Below, one piece after another: positions 25,471 through 34,385 of a stretch of DNA of 64,000 nt. The stretch lies in contig JACPYL010000010.1 in the NCBI GenBank assembly GCA_016196065.1, positions 310,001 through 374,000 of the forward strand, given 5' to 3'. Source of the DNA: Acidobacteriota bacterium. Its GTDB lineage: Bacteria > Acidobacteriota > Terriglobia > Terriglobales > Acidobacteriaceae. Within the stretch, counting starts at the first letter, position 1; the number at the start of each line of letters is the position of its first letter. Both the position numbers and the translations under genes were made by a program. The notes under the pieces were generated by a model. The model saw only the letters and a list, made by a program, of their open reading frames with translations. It searched no databases and was not told the origin of the DNA.

Positions 25471-26343
25471 ATGCGCCTTCCCCGCGCCGCTTTTGGGCTG
25501 TTCGTCTCGTTGGTGTTGTCTTCGTCAATTTCATTGGCCAGCAACCAGGCTTCCTGCACGTTTACGACATTTTCGGCTCCAGCCGGATATGCCTTCGCCG
25601 CCGTTAACGACGTGACCGATGACGGCACCGTGGTTGGCCAACTGGAAGACAACAACTCTGGAGCGTTCGTAGCTTTTTCGCGTTCCGCCAGCGGGAAGTT
25701 CACGATCTTCGATGCTCCGAATTCGATCTTCACCTGGTTCAGCAGCCGCAATATCCAAGGCGTCAATGTTGGCTCTTATCTGGATAACGGACGCATCCAG
25801 CATGTTCACGGATTTGCCCAGTCAGGCAGCAGTTTTGTGGAATTCAATTATCCGAAGGCGACACACACCTGGCTTTACGGGATCAACACTGCGGGCGTCG
25901 TTGCGGGCAGCTTTGCGAAAGGCGTTACCGTCAAGGGATTCAAACTAGACAGCGGTAAATACACCGTGATCGCTTTTCCGGGCGCACAAGTCACCAATCC
26001 GCAGGCAATCAACGACAGCAATCTGATCGTAGGATCGTATTCTGATGGCCTGGTCGACCACGGATTTACGTGGAAGAACGGAACGTTCACTACGATCGAC
26101 TATCCGAAGTCGCGCTATGGAACCGTGCTCACGGACGTAAACAATGCGGGCGTGATCGTTGGCAATCGTCTTTCCTCGGACCGCTCGTTTGGGTTTATCG
26201 ACAAGAATGGCGTCTTGTCGAGCATCGTGTATGCGGGCGCAAAGAATGCCATGGCAGGCGGGATCAACAACAATGGCCTGATTTCCGGCCAGATCGTCTT
26301 TTCAGCAACGAACACACAGGGATACACAGCGGTGTGCAAGTAA
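25471..26343 (+). CDS. Secreted HAF-repeat protein
   Basis: 290 residues from the ATG at 25471, with GAGG six bases upstream; in-frame sequence back to 25198 overlaps the divergent gene and lacks a signal. A signal peptide covers about residues 1-24. The mature protein is made of HAF-type repeats of about 45 residues with alternating hydrophobic strands and a Gly-rich turn: FAAVNDVTDDGTVVGQL, YGINTAGVVAGSF, QAINDSNLIVGSY, TDVNNAGVIVGNR, GGINNNGLISGQI. This gives five or six blades or coils. It is a shorter relative of the protein at 3083-4336. One Cys pair (N- and C-terminal) could close the structure. Function is unknown. Confidence 0.82.
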   Translation: MRLPRAAFGLFVSLVLSSSISLASNQASCTFTTFSAPAGYAFAAVNDVTDDGTVVGQLEDNNSGAFVAFSRSASGKFTIFDAPNSIFTWFSSRNIQGVNVGSYLDNGRIQHVHGFAQSGSSFVEFNYPKATHTWLYGINTAGVVAGSFAKGVTVKGFKLDSGKYTVIAFPGAQVTNPQAINDSNLIVGSYSDGLVDHGFTWKNGTFTTIDYPKSRYGTVLTDVNNAGVIVGNRLSSDRSFGFIDKNGVLSSIVYAGAKNAMAGGINNNGLISGQIVFSATNTQGYTAVCK

Positions 26344-26481
26344 GACAGCACTCAGCATTCGGTATTCAGCGAATGCATCCGAGGCCCAAAGTCGGGTCGA
26401 GTGAAGACCTAGCGGCAAAGAGCTAAAAGCTGCTTCCGACTTGACGAATCTTGCCTGCTTACCCAATGATGGCTGTGGCCC

Positions 26482-27141
26482 ATGCTGCGCGGATTTCACT
26501 TCGTTTTATTTCTCATCCTGACGTCGGCGCTCTCCTATTCCCAGGCCAAGCCCGAGATGGCGACGGTTAGTTTCACGCTTGATTTTCCAGGATCTCAGCC
26601 GTCACATTATTCCTTGAGAATTCAGTCCGACGGCAAAGCGCACTACACTTCAAACAGCAAGATCTCCTCCGAAAGCGAAGACACGGACAATTTCGATTAC
26701 GACTTCAGCGTCTCGTCCACGACAAGGGACAAGGTTTTCGAACTCTCTGCCAAGACCGGATACTTTCAGAAGAGCCTCGATCCCCATCGCAAGAACATGG
26801 CATTCACCGGGAGCAAGACCCTGAGCTACCAAGATGCGCAGCGTAGCTCGGAGGCCACCTACAACTACTCCCCCGACGTAGCGGTACAGGATCTGACCAA
26901 TTTGTTTCAAAGCCTCTCCGCGACATTGGAACTTGGTCATCGACTGGAGTTCGGTCTCCGCTATCAGAAACTGGCACTGGCCGAAGAATTGAAGCGAACG
27001 GAAGAATCGGCGCGCCTCAACCCGCCGCTTGAAATCCAGGCGATCGCGCCGATTCTGCAACAGATCGTGGCGGACTCCTCGGTGATCAACGTGACCCGCG
27101 CGCGCGCCCAGCGCTTGCTCGACCGGTCGGCAGCTCGCTGA
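26482..27141 (+). CDS. Secreted protein, unknown
   Basis: 219 residues with a signal peptide (about 1-20, cut near SYSQA). The mature protein begins with a beta region (VSFTLDFPGSQPSHYSLRIQ) and ends with a helical Glu/Arg-rich region (about 150-215: ELGHRLEFGLRYQKLALAEE and IQAIAPILQQIVADSS). No Cys and no catalytic motif. Only the export signal and the two-part layout can be supported. Confidence 0.65.
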   Translation: MLRGFHFVLFLILTSALSYSQAKPEMATVSFTLDFPGSQPSHYSLRIQSDGKAHYTSNSKISSESEDTDNFDYDFSVSSTTRDKVFELSAKTGYFQKSLDPHRKNMAFTGSKTLSYQDAQRSSEATYNYSPDVAVQDLTNLFQSLSATLELGHRLEFGLRYQKLALAEELKRTEESARLNPPLEIQAIAPILQQIVADSSVINVTRARAQRLLDRSAAR

Positions 27142-27430
27142 CGCCTCTCGTGGCTCCGCCGGACATTCCGTTCGACCATGACCTAGGCCATTGGTTCATT
27201 AGGCCTAAAAATGGCTTGACTTAACCTCCGCTGCCTTCCACACTGCAGCCATCTCGAAATCATTCATGGATTACGTAACTGACTGATCTGATGTAGGTTA
27301 GGCGCTTGCGAGGATTTGGGAGAATCTGAGAAAGAATCGGGCGACGTCCGCAAATTAAGGTGGACGCTCGGCAACTAACTGAATGGCAACGGGTTCTAAC
27401 GTTTTAGGGCGGGTCTCGGGAGATCGATAT
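27142..27430. other. Intergenic region upstream of FecR-type gene
   Basis: It holds a perfect 10-base palindrome TTAGGCCTAA (27199-27208) and a TTGACT hexamer (27216-27221) without a convincing -10 at the right distance. These could be promoter or operator parts for the gene at 27431; nothing else is seen. Confidence 0.35.
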
Positions 27431-28807
27431 ATGACATATATGACAAGCACGAAGTTGGCAAAGACTTTGGCAGTGTGGACGATGCTGACAGGCGTCCTGC
27501 TGATCGGTTCCGCGTCGGCGGAATCCAAGGCTCGCATCGTGCGCTTGAGTGAAGTGCAGGGCAGCGTGCAGATGGACCGAGGCACGGGCGACGGATTCGA
27601 CAAGACATTCCTGAACATGCCGGTCGTGGAAGGATCGCGCCTGCAGACCGCGAATGACGGCCGCGCCGAAATCGAGTTCGAGGACGGCAGTACTCTCCGC
27701 ATCGTTCCCAATAGCGAAGTGGAATTCACTCGCCTTTCGCTCGGAGACGATGGCCAGAAAATGAGCACGATCCTCCTGACGGCGGGCATGGCCTACGTCA
27801 ACTATCGCGGCAAGAGATCCGATGAATGGACGTTGAACTTCGGGCATGAGTCCGTCACGCTGAATGAGCCTGCGCATTTCCGCGTCGGCCTTGGGCACGA
27901 CGATATTACGCTGGCAGTGATCAAAGGCCGCGTGAATGTCGGCGGTCAGTCCGGTTCGGTTGAAGTCGATCAGAAGCACACGGCCACCTTCGAGGTGGAC
28001 AGCGACCGCTATGATGTCGCCAAGAATTTCGAAGAGAATTCCTACGACGAATGGGACAAAGAGCAGAGCGAGTATCAGGATCGCTATGCCAGCCGCAACT
28101 CCGGTAGCAATTCATCTCCCTACGCTTACGGCATGAGCGATCTGAACTATTACGGCAACTACATGTCGGTGCCGGGATACGGCATGGTGTGGCAACCGTT
28201 CTTTCTGGATGCCGGTTGGAGCCCATATCAAGACGGCGGCTGGGCCTACTATCCGGGTGCGGGCTACATGTGGGTGTCCTCGTATCCGTGGGGATGGATG
28301 CCCTACCGCTACGGCAACTGGGCCTACGTACCCGGGTTTGGCTGGGTGTGGCAGCCGGGCTATTGGAATACCTGGAACGCGTTGCCGCGGGTTGTGAATC
28401 CACCGCGCAGAACGGTTGTGCCAGTTCCTCCGGCGCGGAGCCGGGCACTGGTGATGGTGGGAAGAGGTTTGACGGTGAATCCGCTGCCGGGAGCGCAGAG
28501 ACGGGTCAACATCACACCGGGATCTGCGGGATTGGGCGTTCCGCGCGGAACGGTCCGCAATCTCGACCATGTGTCGCGCGAGGTCGGCAGGAACAGCCGT
28601 GCAGTAGAGGTTTCGACCGAGCCGCGTGGACGGATCGCGCCACCGAGCCGGTCCTCGCATGGGAACTCAACGAGCGGAAATACCAGCGCAGCGAGTTCTT
28701 CCTCGACTTCGTCGACGACTCCGCCGTCGCGAGTGTACAGTCCACGGACGCCCTCGCCATCGTCGCGGATGCCGTCAGCGCCGCCGCGCAGCAGCAAGCC
28801 GCACTAG
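27431..28807 (+). CDS. FecR-domain secreted protein with Trp/Tyr-rich tail
   Basis: 458 residues from the ATG at 27431, with GGGAG eight bases upstream (in-frame ATGs at 27383 and 27440 are less likely). After a signal peptide (ends near GSASAES) comes a FecR-type domain (about 32-180: EGSRLQTANDGRAEIEFEDG, STLRIVPNSEVEF, VKGRV-like strand). Then a charged linker and a segment very rich in Trp, Tyr and Gly (about 235-330: WQPFFLDAGWSPYQDGGWAY, WGWMPYRYGNWAYVPGFGWVW). The tail is Pro/Ser/Arg-rich. Unlike true FecR there is no N-terminal anti-sigma region and no adjacent sigma factor or TonB receptor. It is probably an extracytoplasmic structural or binding protein; such aromatic repeats occur in other acidobacterial FecR proteins. 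Confidence 0.82.
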   Translation: MTYMTSTKLAKTLAVWTMLTGVLLIGSASAESKARIVRLSEVQGSVQMDRGTGDGFDKTFLNMPVVEGSRLQTANDGRAEIEFEDGSTLRIVPNSEVEFTRLSLGDDGQKMSTILLTAGMAYVNYRGKRSDEWTLNFGHESVTLNEPAHFRVGLGHDDITLAVIKGRVNVGGQSGSVEVDQKHTATFEVDSDRYDVAKNFEENSYDEWDKEQSEYQDRYASRNSGSNSSPYAYGMSDLNYYGNYMSVPGYGMVWQPFFLDAGWSPYQDGGWAYYPGAGYMWVSSYPWGWMPYRYGNWAYVPGFGWVWQPGYWNTWNALPRVVNPPRRTVVPVPPARSRALVMVGRGLTVNPLPGAQRRVNITPGSAGLGVPRGTVRNLDHVSREVGRNSRAVEVSTEPRGRIAPPSRSSHGNSTSGNTSAASSSSTSSTTPPSRVYSPRTPSPSSRMPSAPPRSSKPH

Positions 28808-28830
28808 TACAAAGAGTGTTTCTCCTGGAT

Positions 28831-28861
28831 GAGGGCGACCGATCGGGGGCGCCCTCTTTTT
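28831..28861 (+). terminator. Rho-independent terminator
   Basis: GAGGGCG (28831-28837) pairs perfectly with CGCCCTC (28850-28856), followed at once by TTTTT. It lies 24 bases after the FecR-type gene stop. Confidence 0.88.
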
Positions 28862-28899
28862 CTTGCTCGGAGTCCTCACGCCGCCTGGCATTCAGGTTT

Positions 28900-29715
28900 C
28901 TACGAAACGACGATTCCGGCATAGCCCACGACCTGGTCGTAGTCACCGGACACGTCGCCTGAGGTCGCGTACTTCACCAGCGTCGCGGATTTTGCACCAA
29001 TCTGCACTGCGGCGGTCAGCATTGCAACGGATGGGCCGAATCCGCACATGGTGATGTTTTCCTTCTTGACGGTCTCCCACAGTCCGCGAGCATCCAAGGC
29101 GAGCACGCGTTCGATTGCTTTGTGGTCTTTCACGCGCGTAATCGTGTCGGATTCATAGTGATTCATGTCGCTCGACGCGATGATAAGAATCTTTGCCGGC
29201 TGCGCCGAGATCACGTCGGCAAGCGCTTGTCCGAGGCCGTGAAGAACGTTGAAGTCGCTGGTCCCCACGGCAATCGGAACAAAGCTGAGGTCAGGATGAA
29301 GCGTTTGCAGGAATGGAAGCTGCACTTCAATCGCATGCTCGGAGCGGTGCGCGGCGCTGTCCTCACGAAGAAGTGGGAATCGTTGCAGCAGGGCATCTCC
29401 CAATTCCGCGTCAGCCGCGACTTCGCCCAGTGGAGTCTGCCAACCTGCACGCGTCATGATCGCCAGCGGGTGTCCCATGCCGGTGTGATTCGGACAAAGG
29501 ACAATCACGCGGCGCGGAATTTCCATTTGTGAATAGACGGTACCAGCCACGTGGCCGGAATACATGTATCCAGCATGCGGAGCGATGCAACCGATGGCCG
29601 GGATGAGGATTTTTTCGTCGTGAGCGGTGTATTGCAAAACGTCGCGTCGAAGTTCGTCGGCGTCGCAAGGGTAGAAGCGTCCAGCGACGGCCGGTGTGCG
29701 GATCGCGGTGGTCAT
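28900..29715 (-). CDS. amrB: MEMO1-like AmmeMemoRadiSam system protein B
   Basis: 271 residues, full length for the family. Motifs of the MEMO1/AmrB dioxygenase-like fold: TPAVAGRFYPCDADELR at the start, IAPHAGYMYSGHVAG, LCPNHTGMG, HRSEHAIEVQLPFLQ, IIASSDMNHYESD and a C-terminal YATSGDVSGDYDQVVGYAG. The His residues in HAG, NHTG and SEHAIE match the metal or active-site positions of the family. AmrB usually works with AmrA (AMMECR1) and a radical SAM protein of unknown reaction; neither partner gene is adjacent here. It lies 47 bases downstream of ksgA on the same strand. Confidence 0.9.
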   Translation of the reverse strand: MTTAIRTPAVAGRFYPCDADELRRDVLQYTAHDEKILIPAIGCIAPHAGYMYSGHVAGTVYSQMEIPRRVIVLCPNHTGMGHPLAIMTRAGWQTPLGEVAADAELGDALLQRFPLLREDSAAHRSEHAIEVQLPFLQTLHPDLSFVPIAVGTSDFNVLHGLGQALADVISAQPAKILIIASSDMNHYESDTITRVKDHKAIERVLALDARGLWETVKKENITMCGFGPSVAMLTAAVQIGAKSATLVKYATSGDVSGDYDQVVGYAGIVVS

Positions 29716-29762
29716 AGGAGGCCTCGATTGTTATGCACAATGTAGCCCGGCATGTCTTGGAT

Positions 29763-30641
29763 CTACGGCGTCCCGTCTCGCAGCGCCCGAAACAGCGCCG
29801 CACTCTTATCCAGCCCCAGCGCCTCGGCTCGAACAGTCGGCTTCACTCCACTTTTCGCAAGCGCTGATTTCAGGGCGCCAGGATCATAGTGATCTTTCAG
29901 ATTGTTCCAGAGTGTCTTCCGCTTTTGGCCGAAGGACAATTTCAAAAAAGAAATAAACTCTGCGTCTGCCACGTTCAGCGATGCCAGCTGCGGAGCGATC
30001 GTGAGACGCACAACGCTGGAATGGACTTTTGGTGGCGGATCGAACGCCGCGGGCGGCAGCGTGAACAAGTTTTCTACACTCGCATACAACTGTGTAGTCG
30101 CCGAAAGCAGGCCATAGTCGCGGCTTCCCGGAGAAGCCGCCAGGCGGTCCGCGACTTCCTTCTGCACCATGATGACGATCGTCGAAAAGTAGCGGTGATA
30201 TTCCAGCAGCCGCAAAACAATGTCGGAAGTAATGTAGTACGGAAGATTGCCGACGACGTAGGCGGGGTCCGGCACAAAACTCATTCCCGGACGCGCCAAT
30301 CCTGGTTTTGGTCCAAAGACGGTGTCGAGCTGAATCTTCAGGATGTCGCCTTCGATGATCTCGACATTTTCGTCGGTGCCGAACTTCATACGCAGTTGCG
30401 CGGCCATCACGCGATCGAGTTCAACGGCGATGATGCGGCGTCCGCGCGTGGCCAGCAGGGAAGTGAGAGCGCCGCGTCCGGGACCGATCTCGAGCACGGT
30501 GGCCTGCGAGATGTCGCCGAGCGCTTCGACGATGCGCACGGCAGCGCCATGATTGGCGAGCAGATGTTGCCCCAGCTTGGGTTTTTGAGCCGGCTGTGCG
30601 ATCCCTCCCTTAGGCACGTTGACCCTCTTTCTTTCCGGCAT
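29763..30641 (-). CDS. ksgA: 16S rRNA adenine dimethyltransferase KsgA/RsmA
   Basis: 292 residues, somewhat longer than E. coli KsgA because of an N-terminal basic tail. It dimethylates A1518 and A1519 of 16S rRNA during 30S assembly, using SAM. Motifs: PKLGQHLLAN at the N-terminus, VLEIGPGRGALTSLLA (SAM loop), IIAVELDRVMA, and catalytic VVGNLPYYITSDI. The C-terminal helical domain is complete (FGQKRKTLWNNLK). Likely co-transcribed with amrB. Confidence 0.95.
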   Translation of the reverse strand: MPERKRVNVPKGGIAQPAQKPKLGQHLLANHGAAVRIVEALGDISQATVLEIGPGRGALTSLLATRGRRIIAVELDRVMAAQLRMKFGTDENVEIIEGDILKIQLDTVFGPKPGLARPGMSFVPDPAYVVGNLPYYITSDIVLRLLEYHRYFSTIVIMVQKEVADRLAASPGSRDYGLLSATTQLYASVENLFTLPPAAFDPPPKVHSSVVRLTIAPQLASLNVADAEFISFLKLSFGQKRKTLWNNLKDHYDPGALKSALAKSGVKPTVRAEALGLDKSAALFRALRDGTP

Positions 30642-30744
30642 TTAGACTGGCAGAGTTCATTGCATTGCGACCAGCAGCAATCATCACCATAATCATAGCC
30701 TGAGCGGGAGGAATTGAAGTCCTGCTCCGGGAGGCCTCCTTCCG

Positions 30745-32226
30745 ATGCACATCGCCTTCGTCGCTTCTGAGTGTGTTCCCTTTTCAAAAACTGGCGGGTT
30801 GGCCGATGTGGTCGGTGCGTTGCCCAAGGCCCTCGCCGCCCTCGGGCATCAAGTCAGCGTTTACGTCCCCCGCTATCGCCAGACCAAACTCGACGATCCG
30901 CAAACGGTGGTGCGCAGCATCACGATTCCGTTCGACGACAAGTATCGCTTCGCGCAGGTCGTGACCGCCGGCAATACGGGAGGCGTGCGTTTTTATTTCG
31001 TGGAGTATCCCGCGTACTTCGATCGCGAAGCGCTCTACGGCAGCCCGGCTGGCGATTATCCAGATAACGCGGAGCGCTACTACTTGTTTACGCGCGCTGT
31101 GCTGGAAGCGTCGAAGATTCTGGGAGTGCCGCACGTGTTTCATTGCCATGACTGGCAGTCGGCGTTGTTACCCGTCATGCTGCGTACGGAATACGCGGAA
31201 GATCCTGCGTTCCGCGAAGTCGCGACCGTGTTCACCATCCACAACATGGGATACCAGGGTTTGTTTCCGCCCGACATCCTGCCGCTGCTGATGTTGCCGT
31301 GGGATTTGTTCACGATGTCGAAGATGGAATTCTTCGGACAGGTCAATTTCCTGAAAGGCGCGCTGACTTTTTCCGACTTCATCACCACGGTGAGCAGGAA
31401 ATATTCGCAAGAGATTCAGACGACCGAATACGGATTCGGCCTGGAAGGAGTGCTGCGCACTCGGGCCGCGACCGTCGCCGGAATTGTGAATGGCGTGGAT
31501 TATGACGAGTGGAGTCCGGCAGCCGACAAGTTTCTCGCCGCGAAATATTCACCGCAGGATCTGGCTGGGAAGAAGGCGTGCAAGAAAGACCTGCTCAACA
31601 CTTTCGGACTGACAAACGCCGATCCCAATACGCCGGTCATCGGAATCGTCTCGCGCTTCGCCGCGCAGAAGGGCTTCGACCTGATCTCCCAGATCGCGGA
31701 CCGCCTGGCTCGTGAAGAGATGGTGCTGGCCATTCTCGGATCGGGCGACAAGCTCTTCGAAGAAATGTTCCTGCGGCTGGTGAAACAATTCCCCAACAAA
31801 ATCGCTCTTAAAGTTGCCTACGACAATGCGGTCGCACACAAGATCGAAGCAGGCTCCGACATGTTCCTGATGCCGTCCCGCTACGAGCCTTGCGGACTGA
31901 ACCAGATTTACAGCCTCAAGTACGGCACGGTGCCCATTGTTCGCGCCACCGGAGGTCTCGACGACACCATCGAACCCTGGGACGCCCGCACCGGTAAAGG
32001 CACTGGCTTCAAGTTCAACGACTACACTGGCGAAGCTCTCCTCACTACCATCAAGCAAGCGCTGCTCGCCTATCGCGACCAGTCGTCCTGGCAAACATTG
32101 ATGCGCAACGGCATGAGCAAGGATTTTTCGTGGGGAGCGTCGGCGCGGGAGTATGGGAAGATCTACGACCGGGTACGGCTGCTAAGGTCGAGCGCGGCGA
32201 CGGCGGTGGAGAAGGCGCTGGTGTAG
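30745..32226 (+). CDS. glgA: Glycogen synthase (ADP-glucose type)
   Basis: 493 residues. Transfers glucose from ADP-glucose to the growing alpha-1,4-glucan. GT5 family marks: start MHIAFVASECVPFSKTGGLADVVGALP with the KTGGL ADP-glucose loop (read in pieces), HCHDWQSAL, TIHNMGYQG, NGVDYDEWSP, IGIVSRFAAQKGFD and the C-terminal PSRYEPCGLNQIYSLKYG. All expected blocks are present at normal length. It is divergent from ksgA with 103 bases between the starts; a GGGAGG lies about 10 bases before the ATG. No other glycogen genes are in the window. Confidence 0.95.
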   Translation: MHIAFVASECVPFSKTGGLADVVGALPKALAALGHQVSVYVPRYRQTKLDDPQTVVRSITIPFDDKYRFAQVVTAGNTGGVRFYFVEYPAYFDREALYGSPAGDYPDNAERYYLFTRAVLEASKILGVPHVFHCHDWQSALLPVMLRTEYAEDPAFREVATVFTIHNMGYQGLFPPDILPLLMLPWDLFTMSKMEFFGQVNFLKGALTFSDFITTVSRKYSQEIQTTEYGFGLEGVLRTRAATVAGIVNGVDYDEWSPAADKFLAAKYSPQDLAGKKACKKDLLNTFGLTNADPNTPVIGIVSRFAAQKGFDLISQIADRLAREEMVLAILGSGDKLFEEMFLRLVKQFPNKIALKVAYDNAVAHKIEAGSDMFLMPSRYEPCGLNQIYSLKYGTVPIVRATGGLDDTIEPWDARTGKGTGFKFNDYTGEALLTTIKQALLAYRDQSSWQTLMRNGMSKDFSWGASAREYGKIYDRVRLLRSSAATAVEKALV

Positions 32227-32302
32227 GGAGTTCTGAGAGGGCACCGGGCGAAGGTAATCTAGACCCCAAAAGCCGCCCGATCTACCGTTTAACCAGAACA
32301 CT

Positions 32303-32584
32303 ATGCTGTCGATCTTCGTCGCGATTATCGCCAGGCTCGCTGTCCTACTGGGAATGGCCTTCATCCTCGGGAAAACCGTGCCACGCTTGCCGCAAAACAA
32401 GGTATGCCGTTTTGTTTTCTTGTTCGTACTCTGCGTGCCATTCAATTTCATAGCCAACTACGTGAATGTGTGGACGCTTGGATATCACAAGATGGGTTGG
32501 ACTTGGAATCTCATTTTCGGTTTGTTCTTTGCCACCTGGCTAACGTTCTTGCCACCGCAAGAGCACAACTCAAATACACGATGA
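32303..32584 (+). CDS. Small membrane protein, unknown
   Basis: 93 residues with three hydrophobic helices (about 3-25, 37-60, 66-84: IFVAIIARLAVLLGMAF, FVFLFVLCVPFNFIANYV, WNLIFGLFFATWLTF). The ATG at 32303 has no clear ribosome site, but the hydrophobic pattern and its position 76 bases after glgA support a real gene. No family is recognised. Confidence 0.5.
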   Translation: MLSIFVAIIARLAVLLGMAFILGKTVPRLPQNKVCRFVFLFVLCVPFNFIANYVNVWTLGYHKMGWTWNLIFGLFFATWLTFLPPQEHNSNTR

Positions 32585-32774
32585 CCTAGTGAGAACGGTC
32601 TGAAGTTGTTTTTGACATTCCTCACCGCCGTCCGATTTCTTCGATAAAAAAGTTCGTTCGTGAACCTGAACGAAGCACGGTCGCCAAAAGACAATTTCCT
32701 CACAGCTTCCTGTCCCCAGTTTTCGTAGGTGAAGGCGCGGCATTGAGACAATCAATGACCCTGCTGCGTAACCA

Positions 32775-34247
32775 TCATTCTGCCCGCTTCAGCAATCGGT
32801 CGTCACTGGCGAGGAAGCGCATCTTCCCGTCGGCGCGCGGTCGAACGAAACGCATGAGCATGGCCGGACTGCCCGGCGCCGGCGTCGCGTGCCGGAACGT
32901 GTCATTGCCGAGTGGCTCCATCACAATGTCGGGCATATGCTGGTTGGAATTGTCATACGTAGAGATCTTATCGACCGTTCGCAGCGCAAGACTGCCATCG
33001 CGGGCCAGGATGATGTAGCGGTCGGCATTGTTTTCATAGGTGCCATGATAGGGAGCGAGATCGACAGACGGGATGCGACGTGGCGCCTCCGAAGCTCTAG
33101 TCCCGGTCCAGGACGTCACGATTGGATCGAGAAAAGCCGTAATCAACGCATCGCCCTTATCGCAATTGGTGAGGAGCACGGCGACACGGCCGCTGGTGGG
33201 ATGTGCAAACACCTGAGACTGCACGCCCGGACCACCACCGCCGTGTCCGACCACGCCGCCGGGCAGAAGCATCCATCCCAACCCTACCTTTGCTATCGAC
33301 GGGCCAACCGTTACGAACTCGGCGGTCGGCTCTGACATACGCGTGGCTGACGCGGCGGAAAGGATGCGAACCCCATTCGCGCCCACGCCACCGGCGATCA
33401 GAGCTTTGACAAACGTCACCAGATCACTTGCCGTGGTCATCTGCGTGGAGCCGGCTGGCGCGAAGCTGGGTGCCAAGAACGGGCGCGTGGTCTGTACCAT
33501 TCTGGCGGTTGCCTCATCGGTAAGGTCGCCAACGCTGACACGAAAGCGCGGCAGATCCAGAGGATCGACCAGGGAGTGCCGCATCCCAAGCGGCTCATAG
33601 ATGCGGGTCTTGACCAGCGTGTACCAGCTCACGTCCCGCAACTTCTGCGCCAGGTATCCGGCGACGACAAACGCAATATTGTTGTAAGAAGTCTCCGTTC
33701 CCGGATCGAATAGCTGATCGAGATCGGCGCAGCGCTCAACTGCATCCACGATTCGCTCGCGATCAGGCCCGTACTCCGGCAGCCATTCGCCGTCAATTCC
33801 GCTCGTGTGATTCAAGAGCATCGCGCACGTGATGCGATTCAGCGACTGCATGTCGCGAATACGGAAGTCTGGCAGATGTTGGATCGCCGGGTCGTCCAGC
33901 CTGATTTTGCCTTCATCGACAAGTTGCATGACTAGGACCGCAGTAGTCAGCTTCGTGATTGAGCCAACATGCATGAGCGTGTCGGCCGTGACGGGATCTC
34001 CAGTCACGCTGTTGCGCACCCCGGCGACAGCCGTGTTCAGCGTCTTGCCGTCCCAATAGGCGAAGGATGCTCCGGTCACGTGGGCGGCCGCTCGCGCTAC
34101 TTCAAGCCGTCGCGAATAGTCGCCCGCCGTCTGGCCGGAGGAGTTGTCGAGAACGTTTGCCGTGATGACAGCGTTACTTGCCGCAGGCGCTCCGACGATC
34201 GCCAGAGCGGCCGTACCGTGCTTGAGAAAATCGCGGCGCGTTGACAT
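32775..34247 (-). CDS. Tat-exported serine beta-lactamase-like hydrolase
   Basis: 490 residues; the ATG at 34247 has AAAGG seven bases upstream. The N-terminus STRRDFLKHG is a twin-arginine signal, so it is exported folded. Class C beta-lactamase/esterase (PF00144) marks: SITK (nucleophile Ser and Lys, in HVGSITKLTTAVL), SYNN as the Tyr-x-Asn motif, and GHGGGGPG as the HxG-type third motif. The extra C-terminal domain (about 385-490, PYHGTYENNADRYIILA) is typical of peptidase-like members with a lipocalin-type domain. The substrate is unknown; antibiotic resistance cannot be inferred from this family alone. Confidence 0.85.
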   Translation of the reverse strand: MSTRRDFLKHGTAALAIVGAPAASNAVITANVLDNSSGQTAGDYSRRLEVARAAAHVTGASFAYWDGKTLNTAVAGVRNSVTGDPVTADTLMHVGSITKLTTAVLVMQLVDEGKIRLDDPAIQHLPDFRIRDMQSLNRITCAMLLNHTSGIDGEWLPEYGPDRERIVDAVERCADLDQLFDPGTETSYNNIAFVVAGYLAQKLRDVSWYTLVKTRIYEPLGMRHSLVDPLDLPRFRVSVGDLTDEATARMVQTTRPFLAPSFAPAGSTQMTTASDLVTFVKALIAGGVGANGVRILSAASATRMSEPTAEFVTVGPSIAKVGLGWMLLPGGVVGHGGGGPGVQSQVFAHPTSGRVAVLLTNCDKGDALITAFLDPIVTSWTGTRASEAPRRIPSVDLAPYHGTYENNADRYIILARDGSLALRTVDKISTYDNSNQHMPDIVMEPLGNDTFRHATPAPGSPAMLMRFVRPRADGKMRFLASDDRLLKRAE

Positions 34248-34385
34248 CGATTACCTTTCTTTCGGGCCAAAGTGCTCGCTCCCGCTACTCTTCGACGTTG
34301 GGCCGACGCCCGGACGGCAGAATCTTAAATGCCCTGGCCAAAAATTCTCTCGGATAACATACACTACGCGATCAGGAGCCCTCTC

